A stretch of DNA of 64,000 nucleotides from Thioalkalivibrio sulfidiphilus HL-EbGr7. GTDB taxonomy: Bacteria; Pseudomonadota; Gammaproteobacteria; Ectothiorhodospirales; Ectothiorhodospiraceae. This document shows positions 35,705 to 44,386 of the stretch, piece by piece. The translations under genes were made by a program, and so were the position numbers. Below the pieces are notes generated by a model, which saw only the letters and a program-made list of their open reading frames with translations, did no database searches and had not been told where the DNA came from. The DNA is taken from assembly GCF_000021985.1 (NCBI RefSeq), contig NC_011901.1, forward strand, positions 496,001 through 560,000. Direction: 5' to 3'. How positions within the stretch are numbered: position 1 is the stretch's first letter; every line of letters begins with the position of its first letter.

Positions 35705-36937
35705 ATGTCGCCAGACGAGCTGTCACGGAACCTGCCGGTGCGCATGCACTGGTTCGGTCTGTGGTTTCGCCCCGTGGCCGTGGAGCGCGACTATCGCCTG
35801 GAGACCGTGGGGCTGCAGCGCGTCCAGGCGCGCCTGGCCCTGGTGACGGGCGTGCTGCTGTATCTCCTGCACGGCTTGGTGGACGTGTGGTTCCACGGTG
35901 ACCACCAGCCGTTTTTCTGGGTGGTCCGCGCCCTGGTCACGGCGGCGGGCCTCACCGCCCTGGTCTACACCTTTCTGCCGTCCTTCACCCGCCTGTCGCA
36001 GCGGGTCCTGACCCTGGTGTCCCTGGCGCCGAGCCTGGGCATCCTGTTCATGCTGGCCTTCCTGTCCGGGACCACCTTCATGGAGTACCTGGCGGGCCTG
36101 ATGCTGGTGATGATCTGGATCTTCCTGTTCATCGGCCTGTCCTTCGTGCGCGCCCTGCTGATCAACCTGCTGGTGCTGGTCCTGTTCAACGGGCTGTTCC
36201 TGGCGGGCATCCAGCCCCTGGGCGAGATCCTGGTGCGCTACAACTTCTACCTGGTCTCGACCCTGCTGATCTGCGGATTTTCCGCCTACGCCCTGGAGCG
36301 CCAGCGGCGCCAGCTCTACCTGCGCCGCCAGGAACTGGAATCGGAGCGCAACCGCCACCGTGACCGCGCTTTGCACGACCACCTGACCAACCTGCCCAAC
36401 CGCTACCAGATGGAACAGCGCCTGGAGCAGGCCATGGCCCGGGCGCGCCGCCATGGCCGCCTGGGGGCCGGGTTGTTCATCGATCTGGACCGCTTCAAGC
36501 CGGTCAACGACAGCTACGGCCACGAGGCCGGCGACCGGGTGTTGCGCCAGGTGGCGCAGCGCCTGCAGGCCTGCGTGCGCGAGAGCGATTCCGTGGCGCG
36601 CATGGGCGGGGACGAGTTCTTCGTGCTGCTGGAGGACCTGGAGACCAGCGAGCGCATCCACGAGGTGGCGCTGCGCATCATCGAGGCCCTGTCCCAACCG
36701 TTTCCCATCGACGAGCAGGACCCCCAGAGTCCGCTCGTCACCGTGGGGGCCAGCATCGGCATCTGCGAGTTCCCGGACATGACCGCCTCGCCGCCGGAGG
36801 TGATCGACCACGCCGACCGGGCCATGTACGAGGTCAAGCGCTCCGGGCGCAACGGCTACTGTTTCCACCGGGCCACGGGGCCGGGCGAGGTGATCCACCC
36901 CCGGGGGGCGCAGACTGCGCAGCTCCCCGTGGCGTAG
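35705..36937 (+). CDS. Membrane diguanylate cyclase (GGDEF)
   Basis: 410 residues. About six membrane helices in residues 40-205 (e.g. ALVTGVLLYLLHGLVDVWF, YLAGLMLVMIWIFLFIGLSFV, LLINLLVLVLFNGLFLAGI), a short coiled stretch rich in Arg, then GGDEF with RMGGDEFFVLLEDLE (near 299-304). Cyclase motif intact; an inhibitory RxxD five residues before it is replaced (RESDSVAR contains R-x-x-D, slightly closer). ATG 35705 chosen; TTG 35657 would add 16 non-conserved residues. Divergent from mltF. Confidence 0.9.
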   Translation: MSPDELSRNLPVRMHWFGLWFRPVAVERDYRLETVGLQRVQARLALVTGVLLYLLHGLVDVWFHGDHQPFFWVVRALVTAAGLTALVYTFLPSFTRLSQRVLTLVSLAPSLGILFMLAFLSGTTFMEYLAGLMLVMIWIFLFIGLSFVRALLINLLVLVLFNGLFLAGIQPLGEILVRYNFYLVSTLLICGFSAYALERQRRQLYLRRQELESERNRHRDRALHDHLTNLPNRYQMEQRLEQAMARARRHGRLGAGLFIDLDRFKPVNDSYGHEAGDRVLRQVAQRLQACVRESDSVARMGGDEFFVLLEDLETSERIHEVALRIIEALSQPFPIDEQDPQSPLVTVGASIGICEFPDMTASPPEVIDHADRAMYEVKRSGRNGYCFHRATGPGEVIHPRGAQTAQLPVA

Positions 36938-36973
36938 AATACGGGGCCCATTCCTACCGGCCTTGCTTCCCTT

Positions 36974-38869
36974 ATGCCCCTGCTGACCCTGCGCGACGTC
37001 ACCCTGAGTTACGGCGCCGCCCCCCTGCTGGACCATGTGAATCTGAGTATCGAACCCGGCGAACGACTGTGCCTGGTGGGCCGCAACGGGGCCGGCAAGT
37101 CCACGCTCATGAAGGTGGTGCTGGGGCAGGTGCTGCCCGATGGCGGCGAGGTGGTGCGCAGCGGTGAACTGCGCGTGGCCATGCTGGAGCAGGCGGTGCC
37201 CGCCGCAACCAACGGCAGCGTGTTTGACGTGGTGGCCGATGGCCTTGGGGAGATGGGCGAGCAGGTGCGCCGCTACCACCGCGCCGTGCACGCACTCACC
37301 GAGCGCCCCGAAGACCCTGCCGCCATGGCAGAGCTGGAGCGGGCCCAGCAGAGGCTCGAGGCCGGCGACGGCTGGATCCTGGAGCAGCGGGTGGAGACGG
37401 TGGTCTCGCGCCTGGGCCTGCCCGCCGATGCGGATTTCAAGGCCCTGTCCGGCGGCCTCAAGCGCCGGGTGCTGCTGGGCCGTGCCCTGGTCACCGATCC
37501 GGACCTGCTGTTGCTGGACGAGCCCACCAACCACCTGGACATCGAATCCATCGCCTGGCTGGAGGAATTCCTGCTGGGCTTCGGTGGCAGCCTGCTGTTC
37601 ATCACCCACGACCGGGCCTTCCTGCGCCGGCTCGCCACCCGCATCATCGAACTGGACCGGGGCAAGCTCACCGACTGGCCCGGCGACTACGACACCTACC
37701 TGCGCCGCAAGGCCGAGGCCCTGGAGGCGGAAGAGCGCGCCAGCGCCCTGTTCGACAAGAAGCTCGCCCAGGAGGAGGCCTGGATCCGCCAGGGCATCAA
37801 GGCCCGTCGCACCCGCAACGAGGGCCGGGTGCGTGCCCTCAAGGCGCTGCGCGCGGAACGGGCCGAGCGCCGCGTTCGCCAGGGGGCGGCGCGGCTGGAG
37901 ATCCAGTCCGCCGAGCGCTCCGGGCGCCTGGTCATCGAGGCGGAGAATATTTCTTTTGATTACGACGGCAGGCCCGTGATCCGGGATTTCTCCACCCTGA
38001 TCCTGCGCGGCGACAAGGTGGGCATCGTCGGTCCCAACGGCGCCGGCAAGACCACCCTGTTGCGCCTGCTGCTGGGCAAGCTCGAGCCCCAGTCCGGCCA
38101 TGTGCGCCTGGGCACGAACCTGGAGATCGCCTACTTCGACCAGCACCGGGCGGCCCTGGACGAGGAGGCCAGCGTGGCCGACAACGTGGGCGAGGGCCGG
38201 GACCGCCTGGACATCGACGGCGAGTCGCGCCACGTACTCTCCTACCTGCAGGACTTCCTGTTCGAGCCGGCCCGCTCACGCCAGCCGGTCAAGGCCCTGT
38301 CCGGCGGCGAGCGCAACCGCCTGCTGCTGGCAAAACTCTTCACCCGCCCGGCCAACCTGCTGGTGATGGACGAACCCACCAACGACCTGGACGCCGAGAC
38401 CCTGGAACTGCTGGAAGACCGCCTGGTGAATTTCGCCGGCACGGTGCTGGTGGTCAGCCACGACCGCGCCTTCCTGGACAACGTGGCCACCAGCATCATC
38501 GCCTTCGAGGGCGACGGCCGGGTGAACGAATACGTGGGTGGTTACGAGGACTGGCTGCGTCAGCGTGCCGCGTCCCGGGACGCGGCGCTGGCCGCCCCGG
38601 CCGCGCCAGCGAGGCAGAAACCCCAGCCGGAGTCCGCGCCGGCGGCGAAACAGAAAAAATTGAGCTACAAGGACCAGCGCGAGCTGGAGTCCCTGCCCGG
38701 GCGCATCGAGGCCCTGGAGACGGAGCAGGCGACGCTGACCGGGACCCTGGGTGATCCGTCCTTCTACCAGCAGGGGCCGGAGAAGATCGCCCAAGTGCAG
38801 GCGCGGCTCGCGGCGATCGAGACGGAGCTGGCCCAGTGCTACGCGCGCTGGGAGGCCCTGGAGGGCTGA
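36974..38869 (+). CDS. uup: ABC-F family ATPase, Uup type
   Basis: 631 residues. Two ABC domains with Walker A GRNGAGKSTLM and GPNGAGKTTLL, signatures LSGGLKRRVLLGRALV and LSGGERNRLLLAKLF, and Walker B LLLDEPTNHLDIES and LVMDEPTNDLDAET, joined by a linker helix. A C-terminal coiled coil (from about residue 555, KLSYKDQRELESLPGRIEALE) marks Uup. No membrane domain. Acts on ribosomes or branched DNA in the cytoplasm. A repeat begins right behind the stop. Confidence 0.93.
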   Translation: MPLLTLRDVTLSYGAAPLLDHVNLSIEPGERLCLVGRNGAGKSTLMKVVLGQVLPDGGEVVRSGELRVAMLEQAVPAATNGSVFDVVADGLGEMGEQVRRYHRAVHALTERPEDPAAMAELERAQQRLEAGDGWILEQRVETVVSRLGLPADADFKALSGGLKRRVLLGRALVTDPDLLLLDEPTNHLDIESIAWLEEFLLGFGGSLLFITHDRAFLRRLATRIIELDRGKLTDWPGDYDTYLRRKAEALEAEERASALFDKKLAQEEAWIRQGIKARRTRNEGRVRALKALRAERAERRVRQGAARLEIQSAERSGRLVIEAENISFDYDGRPVIRDFSTLILRGDKVGIVGPNGAGKTTLLRLLLGKLEPQSGHVRLGTNLEIAYFDQHRAALDEEASVADNVGEGRDRLDIDGESRHVLSYLQDFLFEPARSRQPVKALSGGERNRLLLAKLFTRPANLLVMDEPTNDLDAETLELLEDRLVNFAGTVLVVSHDRAFLDNVATSIIAFEGDGRVNEYVGGYEDWLRQRAASRDAALAAPAAPARQKPQPESAPAAKQKKLSYKDQRELESLPGRIEALETEQATLTGTLGDPSFYQQGPEKIAQVQARLAAIETELAQCYARWEALEG

Positions 38870-38875
38870 AGGGGT

Positions 38876-39052
38876 CCGCGAATGAACGCCAATCAACGCG
38901 AATGCCAATCAAAAGCTGGAACGCAAAGGACGCAAAGGTCTCGCAAAGGACGCAATGGAAATTCTTCCTGAAAAGGCCTTGTGACCTTCACGCATCCCTT
39001 CGCGGTTCGATTTTTCGCTCTTCATTCGCGTTCATTCGCGTTCATTTGCGGA
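38876..39052. repeat. Palindrome, GCGAATGAACGC / CGCAAAGGACGCAAAGG families
   Basis: Outer arms GTCCGCGAATGAACGCC... (38874-38904) and CATTCGCGTTCATTTGCGGAC (39026-39050). An inner set of CGCAAAGGACGCAAAG words (38930-38955) is only weakly mirrored by CTTCACGCATCCCTTCGCGG. The right arm codes the last residues and stop of the following minus-strand gene. Confidence 0.78.
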
Positions 39053-39506
39053 CCCCGGGTTTTTCAGAGCGGCCCGCCAGTTCGTGGGCCGGATCGGCGG
39101 GATCGATGAGCGCTGGCCGGCCCCAGCGCATGCGCAGCCAGTTGAGCGCCGGGATCACCGGACCCAGGCGCACCAGGCGGCGCTCCAGCCGGTACTTGCC
39201 GGGGAAGTTGAGCAGCATCAGTCCCACCAGCAGGGTGAGCAGACCCTGGCCCGGCGTGAACAGCATGACCACGCCCAGGGCCACCAGCACCAGACCCGAA
39301 AGGTTCTTGAACAGCACCAGGGTCCAGCCGATCAGCGGGTGGGTGCCGTGGCGGTAGAGGGGGTCGCGGCGGGTGTGGGTGAAATAGTCCGGCGGCAGGC
39401 GCAGCACCATGATGCCTGCCACCGCCAGGGGCAGCACGATGCCGGCGAAGATGAGTCCCGCTGCCAGGGTCAGCGTGGAGAGGTTGGCGAGTATCCAGTC
39501 CATCAT
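39042..39506 (-). CDS. PGPGW-like small membrane protein
   Basis: 154 residues. Three membrane helices: LSTLTLAAGLIFAGIVLPLAVAGIMVL, LIGWTLVLFKNLSGLVLVALGVVML, and FTPGQGLLTLLVGLMLLNFPGKY, which corresponds to the FLPGPGW signature region of this family. Function unknown; inner membrane. The C-terminal GVRK and TGA come from the repeat arm. Confidence 0.82.
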   Translation of the reverse strand: MMDWILANLSTLTLAAGLIFAGIVLPLAVAGIMVLRLPPDYFTHTRRDPLYRHGTHPLIGWTLVLFKNLSGLVLVALGVVMLFTPGQGLLTLLVGLMLLNFPGKYRLERRLVRLGPVIPALNWLRMRWGRPALIDPADPAHELAGRSEKPGVRK

Positions 39507-39652
39507 CTGTTTATTGGACAGAGTTCACCGATCCGGTTCCGCGCGTCTTGTCCGGGCATGGTCATCTATCCGCGCGTTCAGGCCCTGCGAGCAGGTTATC
39601 CGCAGGAGACGGTTTTCTGGATGCCGTTTTTATTTTTCACCCGGCACGATGT

Positions 39653-40264
39653 TTACTTTTCCCGCCCCCCGAGTCCGGCCGTCTGATCCGCCCGGATGAG
39701 TCTCTCTCCGCACAGTCTGCAGCGATAGTCCCGTTTGCCCCGGTGCACCTGCTGGTGTTGCCTCGGACCCAGCGCATGGCTTCGGCAGGCGCACCGGTAG
39801 AGGTGGTGATTGAGGATCCGCGCGAGCAGTTCCGGGGAGGTCTCGTGGGTCACGCGGGGCTCGAAACCCAGGTATTTCATCACGGCACGCCATTCCGGAC
39901 CGTGGGGTCTCTTGCCGCGGCCATGGCAGCGATAGACCACCGAGTGAGCCACTTCATGGGCGACGGTATCGGGCATGTGCTGCCCGGGGTCTGCGGCGAA
40001 CAGGCGCTCGTTGAAGTGCAGGCTCTCCTGTCCCTGGCGCAGACGCCATTGCCCGGCCGCCCTGCCGCGCAACCTGAAACTCACAGGAACGGCGTGCGCG
40101 CTGCAGCCGAATCGACGCGCGGCAATTTCATAGAACTCAGTCACCCGTTGCACGATCTCATCGCGATCGCCGGGCGAGAGGCGCAGAGGCGCATTTGCAT
40201 CTGCGGAGATCTGTTTATTGTTTGCCGCCATGCTGTTGATCATGAGGATTCTATGTTTATTCAT
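39653..40264 (-). CDS. SprT-family zinc metallopeptidase-like protein
   Basis: 203 residues. HEVAH (103-107) is the zinc-binding H-E-x-x-H, with the third ligand expected in HGPEWRAVMKYLG. A zinc ribbon CACRSH...RCRLCGERL closes the protein. This is the SprT/Spartan fold; bacterial SprT is little studied. Start may also be ATG 40243. The protein ends with Gly/Arg residues. Confidence 0.88.
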   Translation of the reverse strand: MNKHRILMINSMAANNKQISADANAPLRLSPGDRDEIVQRVTEFYEIAARRFGCSAHAVPVSFRLRGRAAGQWRLRQGQESLHFNERLFAADPGQHMPDTVAHEVAHSVVYRCHGRGKRPHGPEWRAVMKYLGFEPRVTHETSPELLARILNHHLYRCACRSHALGPRQHQQVHRGKRDYRCRLCGERLIRADQTAGLGGREK

Positions 40265-40399
40265 AAAGCGTGATCTTGGTCGTGTAGTGGTAATCCATTA
40301 TTGAGAATTTGGATTCTAGATTGATGTATCACGCGATGTTGTTATAAACTTCCGGCGTCGTTCTACTTTATATTCTACTTTTCATTGAGGTTTTTATAC

Positions 40400-40819
40400 A
40401 TGGCGAAGCGCAAGCCCCTGGAGGAGCTCTCCTCCGAAGAACTCTATCAGATTGCCCGTGAACGCGAGGAACAGGAGCGGATGCAGGAGGAGGAGTCCCG
40501 GCGCGAACAGGTGCAGGCCCTGCGCGAGGAGCGGCGTGCCCTGGTGGCCCGTCATCGCTCCGAGCTCGCGGCCCTGGATCGTCAGATCCGTGCCCTGGGT
40601 GGACGTGCCGCTGGCGGCCGGGGCGGGCGCAGCGGTGGCAACCTGAGCCAGGTGGTCCTGAACGCCGTGGCCGAGGCCGGGCAGATCAGCACCTCCGATC
40701 TGCGTGCCCAGCTGGAGGCCGCCGGCGCCAATGTGAAGAACCTCAGCCAGACCCTGGCCTATCTCAAGCGCACCGGCCGTCTCAAGACCAAGGGTCGCGG
40801 CGTCTACGCCGTCGCCTGA
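40400..40819 (+). CDS. Small putative DNA-binding protein with charged coiled coil
   Basis: 139 residues. The N-terminal half is a highly charged helix (ELYQIAREREEQERMQEEESRREQVQALREERRALVARHRSELAALDRQI), followed by a Gly/Arg linker (GGRAAGGRGGRSGG). A winged-helix-like end follows (LSQVVLNAVAEAGQISTSDLRAQLEAAGANVKNLSQTLAYLKRTGRLKTKGRGVYAV). No named family recognised. The layout resembles nucleoid-associated proteins with an oligomerising helix and a DNA-binding tail. ATG 40400 lies 8 bases after TGAGGTT. Confidence 0.72.
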   Translation: MAKRKPLEELSSEELYQIAREREEQERMQEEESRREQVQALREERRALVARHRSELAALDRQIRALGGRAAGGRGGRSGGNLSQVVLNAVAEAGQISTSDLRAQLEAAGANVKNLSQTLAYLKRTGRLKTKGRGVYAVA

Positions 40820-40828
40820 GTTCCAGGT

Positions 40829-41095
40829 TCAGGACTGATCCAGGGCGGCCCGGATCTCCCGGGCCGCCGCTGGCGACAGCAGCACCGCATTGACCGTCCC
40901 GGCGTAGAGTCTTCCCGCAGACTTCAGCGTCAGGATCTGTTCCTGATCCTCCCCGGCCTTCAGCACCCTGAAATCCCTCTCCTCCTGCCAGCCGGCGCTC
41001 AGGCGCTTGAAGGCGCGAAAGGCGCTGCCCTTGTCCCGGGCACAGGCCTGATCCAGTTCCCTGAAGGTGATCCAGTCGCGATCGCTGCCGCTCAT
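40829..41095 (-). CDS. Hypothetical protein coupled to the universal stress protein
   Basis: 88 residues: MSGSDRDWITFRELDQACARDKGSAFRAFK...LSPAAAREIRAALDQS. No family recognised. FRELDQACARDKGSAFRAFKRL could form a helix-turn-helix. The ATG overlaps the uspA stop (ATGA), so it is translationally coupled to it. Converges with the gene at 40400. Confidence 0.7.
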   Translation of the reverse strand: MSGSDRDWITFRELDQACARDKGSAFRAFKRLSAGWQEERDFRVLKAGEDQEQILTLKSAGRLYAGTVNAVLLSPAAAREIRAALDQS

Positions 41096-41547
41096 GGCTG
41101 CGGCTGTTTCTCGAGACGCACGGCGAGCACGTCGCAGGGCGCGTGGTTGAGCACGGCCCGGGTGGTCGAGCCCAGCAGCCGCTCCAGGCCGCGCCGGGCG
41201 TGGGCACCCATGACGATCAGGTCGACGTCGCGTTCCTCCGCCAGGCGCGGGATCTCCAAATGCGCCATCCCGGCGAGCACCTCCCTGGGGGTCTCTTCCA
41301 GGCCGGCCTCGCGCATGAGGCCGTCCAGCCGTTCCCGGGCCACCTTGAGCAGGGCGGGCAGGTCCAGTTCGATCCCGGGCAATCCGCCCAGGCCGTAGTC
41401 CAGGTCCATGGGCGCGTGGTGCTCCACCACGTGTATCGCCTCCAGGCGGGCGCCGCAGGCCTGGGCCAGCCTCGCGGCGCGGGAGAGGGTCTGTCCACAG
41501 TGGGGATCGAGGTCCAGGCAGACCAGGATGCGCTGATAGGCGGCCAT
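41092..41547 (-). CDS. uspA: Universal stress protein
   Basis: 151 residues, single Usp domain. QRILVCLDLDPHCGQTLSRAA at the start and the ATP-binding GAHARRGLERLLGSTTRAVL (G-x2-R-G-x4-x-G-S) near the end. Cytoplasmic stress protein, ATP-binding type. ATG 41547 matches the family start; the open frame reaches 41577. Confidence 0.9.
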   Translation of the reverse strand: MAAYQRILVCLDLDPHCGQTLSRAARLAQACGARLEAIHVVEHHAPMDLDYGLGGLPGIELDLPALLKVARERLDGLMREAGLEETPREVLAGMAHLEIPRLAEERDVDLIVMGAHARRGLERLLGSTTRAVLNHAPCDVLAVRLEKQPQP

Positions 41548-41675
41548 GGGCGGGCTCCGGTGGGGATGCCATGACAAGTGTAATCCGTGTCCGGGGTCGC
41601 GGGGCCGCTGGTCGATCCCGGGTCGATTTTCCTGCTTGTGGATCCGGAATTTTTATCCTATTCTCATGTCGTTAC

Positions 41676-41707
41676 GAAAAACTCCTCTCTGGCGTGTGAG
41701 TTTTTTC
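41676..41707. terminator. Possible hairpin with T-run
   Basis: GAAAAACTC (41676-41684) and GAGTTTTTTC (41698-41707) pair around a 13-base loop. The flank is AT-rich. It stands between the divergent uspA and the small frame at 41718, so it would not end a recognised transcript; a regulatory or chance hairpin is possible. Confidence 0.4.
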
Positions 41708-41717
41708 TTATAACTAA

Positions 41718-41918
41718 ATGAATAAAAATAGATATATGTTGGGGGATGGGGGCGAATCCAGTGGGGTGGGGGAGCGCCGCAGGCGTGACCGGCGCTGTCT
41801 GGATCTGGAACCCAGTTTCCCCTGCGTGGACTTCGAGGGCCGCCTGGTCCTGGAGGACCGACGCCGCAGCCCGGACCGCCGTCTGAGCATCCAGGTGGAG
41901 TGGTTGCCCGCCGAGTGA
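41718..41918 (+). CDS. Possible small Arg-rich protein
   Basis: 66 residues: GVGERRRRDRRCLDLE...FEGRLVLEDRRRSPDRRLSIQVEWLPAE. The duplicated RRR-x-DRR blocks resemble small proteins with DRR repeats seen in related bacteria, but no family is certain. The region upstream is AT-rich and lacks a clear ribosome site. May instead be non-coding leader of the next gene. Confidence 0.4.
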   Translation: MNKNRYMLGDGGESSGVGERRRRDRRCLDLEPSFPCVDFEGRLVLEDRRRSPDRRLSIQVEWLPAE

Positions 41919-42052
41919 ACCTGCCGGTTCGCTGATTCCCCGTCCATCGGCCGTCCGGTCGCTCCCGTCGTCTGTCACGGGAAAAAGGCAGAAGTCCGTC
42001 ACATTTGTGCATAAGCTCAGGCTCAGGACAGTGATCTTTCCGGGCCGCCCCG

Positions 42053-43195
42053 ATGCACGCACGACAGCTTCCACAGGGAAATACCACCACCGACGACGCC
42101 TCTCTGGTGGAGCAGGCGGGTGGACGCCGTACCCTGCTGGTGGTGGACGATCAGGAGGTCAATCGCCTCATCCTGGCCCGTCACCTGGAGTTGCTCGGCC
42201 ACCGGGTGCTGCAGGCGGACAGTGGCCCGCAGGCCCTGCAGATCCTGCGGGAGCAGTCGGTGGACGGTGTGGTGCTGGACGTGGTGATGCGCGGCATGGA
42301 CGGCTACGAGGTCTGCCGGCGTATCAAGGCCGATCCGGAGACCTGGTTCATCCCGGTGGTCATGGTCACGGTGCTCAACAACCAGGCGGACCGGGTGCGC
42401 GCCATGGAGGCGGGCGCCGACGAATTCCTGTCCAAGCCGGTCTACCCGGAAGAACTCAGTGCCCGCATCCGTTCCCTGATGCGCTGGCGCGATGCGCGCA
42501 AGGCCCTGGAGCAGGCTCGCCGCGAACAGATGCGCGGGCTGTTCAGCCGTTTCCTGTGTCCCGAACTGGTGGATGACCTGCTGGCCGCGCCGGAAGACGA
42601 GGCCCGCAGCCTGCTCAAGCGCAGTGAGCGGCGCGACGCGGCGGTGATGTTCGCCGACCTGCGCGGTTTCACCGGGCTCTCCGAGCGCCTCTCCGCCGAG
42701 CAGGTGGTGACCCTGCTCAACAGTTTCTTCTCCGTGATGACCCAGGTGACTCACGCCCACCGGGGTACCGTGTTCGGCATGGGGGGCGACAGCCTGCTGG
42801 TGGGTTTCGGTGTGCCGTTGCCCCAGGAGGATGCCGGTGTGCGCGCCTTCGACTGTGCCCGGGAGATGCAGAGGGCCTTCCGGGGGCTGAGCCGCAGCTG
42901 GCGCGAAGACTGGGGCGTGGACGCCGGGCTCGGCATCGGCATCAACCGTGGCGAGGTGGTGTGTGGCAACGTGGGTTCCGAGTCCTACCTGAGTTACACG
43001 GTGGTGGGCGATGCGGTGAACGTGGCCGCGCGCCTGCAGGCCCAGGCCAGGGCGGGCGAGGTGCTGCTCTCCGGCAGCCTGCACGAGACCCTGGACAAGG
43101 AGTGTGCGCGCGCCTGTGAAAGCCTGCCCAATCCGCTGTTCCTCAAGGGGCGCAGCCGTCCCCTGCCGGTGTTGCGCTGGCGGGTGGATTGCTAG
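42053..43195 (+). CDS. Response regulator with class III adenylate/guanylate cyclase output
   Basis: 380 residues. REC domain first (phosphoacceptor D76 in VVLDVVM, K128 in LSKPV), a helical linker, then a class III cyclase domain with metal-binding D202 (MFADLRGFT) and D246 (MGGDSLLVGF) and YTVVGDAVNVAARLQ. Phosphorylation should switch cyclic nucleotide synthesis. No histidine kinase is next to it. It ends with a vicinal Cys tail (VDC). Confidence 0.9.
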   Translation: MHARQLPQGNTTTDDASLVEQAGGRRTLLVVDDQEVNRLILARHLELLGHRVLQADSGPQALQILREQSVDGVVLDVVMRGMDGYEVCRRIKADPETWFIPVVMVTVLNNQADRVRAMEAGADEFLSKPVYPEELSARIRSLMRWRDARKALEQARREQMRGLFSRFLCPELVDDLLAAPEDEARSLLKRSERRDAAVMFADLRGFTGLSERLSAEQVVTLLNSFFSVMTQVTHAHRGTVFGMGGDSLLVGFGVPLPQEDAGVRAFDCAREMQRAFRGLSRSWREDWGVDAGLGIGINRGEVVCGNVGSESYLSYTVVGDAVNVAARLQAQARAGEVLLSGSLHETLDKECARACESLPNPLFLKGRSRPLPVLRWRVDC

Positions 43196-43319
43196 CTGGC
43201 GCTTGAACCATCCTCCGGCAGATGCAAAGCAAGACAGACAGCGGCGAAAAAACGCAGTCTGCAGGCGAGTGCATGAATCATCTGAACTACTTTCCAGCGC
43301 TGGCGCCGTCACGCTAACT

Positions 43320-43375
43320 CATAGGGCGGCCCGTGGCCGCCCTATGGCGACTCACAGTTCCGTGAGTGACACATT
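43320..43375. other. Two small hairpins in the gap before the second cold-shock gene
   Basis: ATAGGGCGGCC-CGT-GGCCGCCCTAT (43321-43345) is a perfect stem, and GACTCACAGTTCCGTGAGTG (43350-43369) a second. No T-run follows. The 317-bp gap (43196-43512) otherwise holds the solo repeat end at 43441 and the csp promoter. Confidence 0.6.
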
Positions 43376-43440
43376 TTGTCCTTCTGGCGCCCTCGGCGCT
43401 TCCTCGCTAGACTGAGCCCCGCGCGCGTCGGGTGAGCCTA

Positions 43441-43461
43441 GTGTCCTGAGTCAGAGATTCG
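43441..43461 (+). repeat. Solo terminal repeat of the MITE-like element
   Basis: GTGTCCTGAGTCAGAGATTC-G, identical to the end of the element at 26875 and also preceded by TA. No inverted partner follows before the cold-shock gene. It is either a remnant or a shared regulatory word. Confidence 0.8.
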
Positions 43462-43512
43462 CGAACCCGGCCGTGCGATGACGTTTATCTCTATCGACCG
43501 AGGTTATTTTTT

Positions 43513-43716
43513 ATGTCTACCGGTATTGTTAAGTGGTTCAACGAATCCAAGGGATTCGGTTTCATCGCCCCGGAAGAGGGCGGCGCCGATGTCTTCGTGC
43601 ATTACTCCGCCATCCAGGCCGAGGGCTTCAAGACCCTGGCCGAAGGCCAGCGCGTGAGCTTCCAGGTGCAGCAGGGTCCGAAGGGCCTGCAGGCCGTGAA
43701 TGTCACGCCGGCATAA
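43513..43716 (+). CDS. csp: Cold-shock domain protein, second copy
   Basis: 67 residues: [21 protein letters not shown] and [40 protein letters not shown]. About three-quarters identical to the protein at 29914. ATG with CGAGGTT upstream. Its leader from the likely promoter is short compared with the other copy, so the two may be regulated differently. Confidence 0.95.
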   Translation: MSTGIVKWFNESKGFGFIAPEEGGADVFVHYSAIQAEGFKTLAEGQRVSFQVQQGPKGLQAVNVTPA

Positions 43717-43740
43717 GGGACTGAATCAGAACCGGACCCG

Positions 43741-43777
43741 AAATAAAGAACCCCGCCAGTGGCGGGGTTCTTTATTT
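43741..43777. terminator. Bidirectional rho-independent terminator, csp / slyD
   Basis: AAATAAAGAACCCCGCC-AGT-GGCGGGGTTCTTTATTT, a perfect stem with T-tract on either strand, between the convergent cold-shock and slyD genes. Confidence 0.93.
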
Positions 43778-43818
43778 GCGCGATCAATTGACCCGCGCGG
43801 GGCATTACGCCGGGCGGC

Positions 43819-44307
43819 TCAGTGGTGATGGCCACCGGGTCCGTGCACGTGGCCGTGCTCGATCTCCTCGGCAGAGGCGTCGCGCACCTCGCGCACGGTG
43901 ACGTCGAAGTTGAGCGTCATGCCGGCCAGGGGGTGGTTGGCGTCGATGGTGACCGCGTCGCCGTCGATGGCGGTGATGGTGACCACGTGCATGCCGGTGC
44001 CGTCGGGGTTGCCGGCGTGGAACTGCATGCCGGTCTGCAACTCGTCGACGCCCTGGAACTGGCTGCGGTCCAGGGTGTGAGTCAGGCTGTCGTCACGCTC
44101 GCCGTAGGCCTCGGCGGGCGGGATGCTGACCTTCAGGCTGTCGCCGGTGGAACGGCCTTCCAGCGCTTTTTCCAGGCCGGGGATGATGTTGTTGGCGCCG
44201 TGGAGATAGGCGAACTGGCTGGCGTCGTCGGAGCGGTCGATGACCTGGCCCTGTTCGTCGGTGAGCACGTAGTCAAGCACGACCACCTTGTCTTTGGAAA
44301 TCTGCAT
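43819..44307 (-). CDS. slyD: FKBP-type peptidyl-prolyl isomerase, SlyD type
   Basis: 162 residues. FKBP halves flank an inserted chaperone domain (AYGERDDSLTHTLDRSQFQGVDELQTGMQFHAG...). VLDYVLTDEQGQVIDRSD and ANNIIPGLEKALEGRSTGDSLKVSIPPAEAYG are canonical. The C-terminus is His-rich (HGHVHGPGGHHH) and may bind nickel. Cytoplasmic folding helper. Confidence 0.93.
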   Translation of the reverse strand: MQISKDKVVVLDYVLTDEQGQVIDRSDDASQFAYLHGANNIIPGLEKALEGRSTGDSLKVSIPPAEAYGERDDSLTHTLDRSQFQGVDELQTGMQFHAGNPDGTGMHVVTITAIDGDAVTIDANHPLAGMTLNFDVTVREVRDASAEEIEHGHVHGPGGHHH

Positions 44308-44386
44308 TGGGAGAAACCCCGGAGAGCAATGAGTTAGCAGGACAGTTTAACCCGCAGGCCCCTTGCAGGTCACGAAGGGGCGCTGA

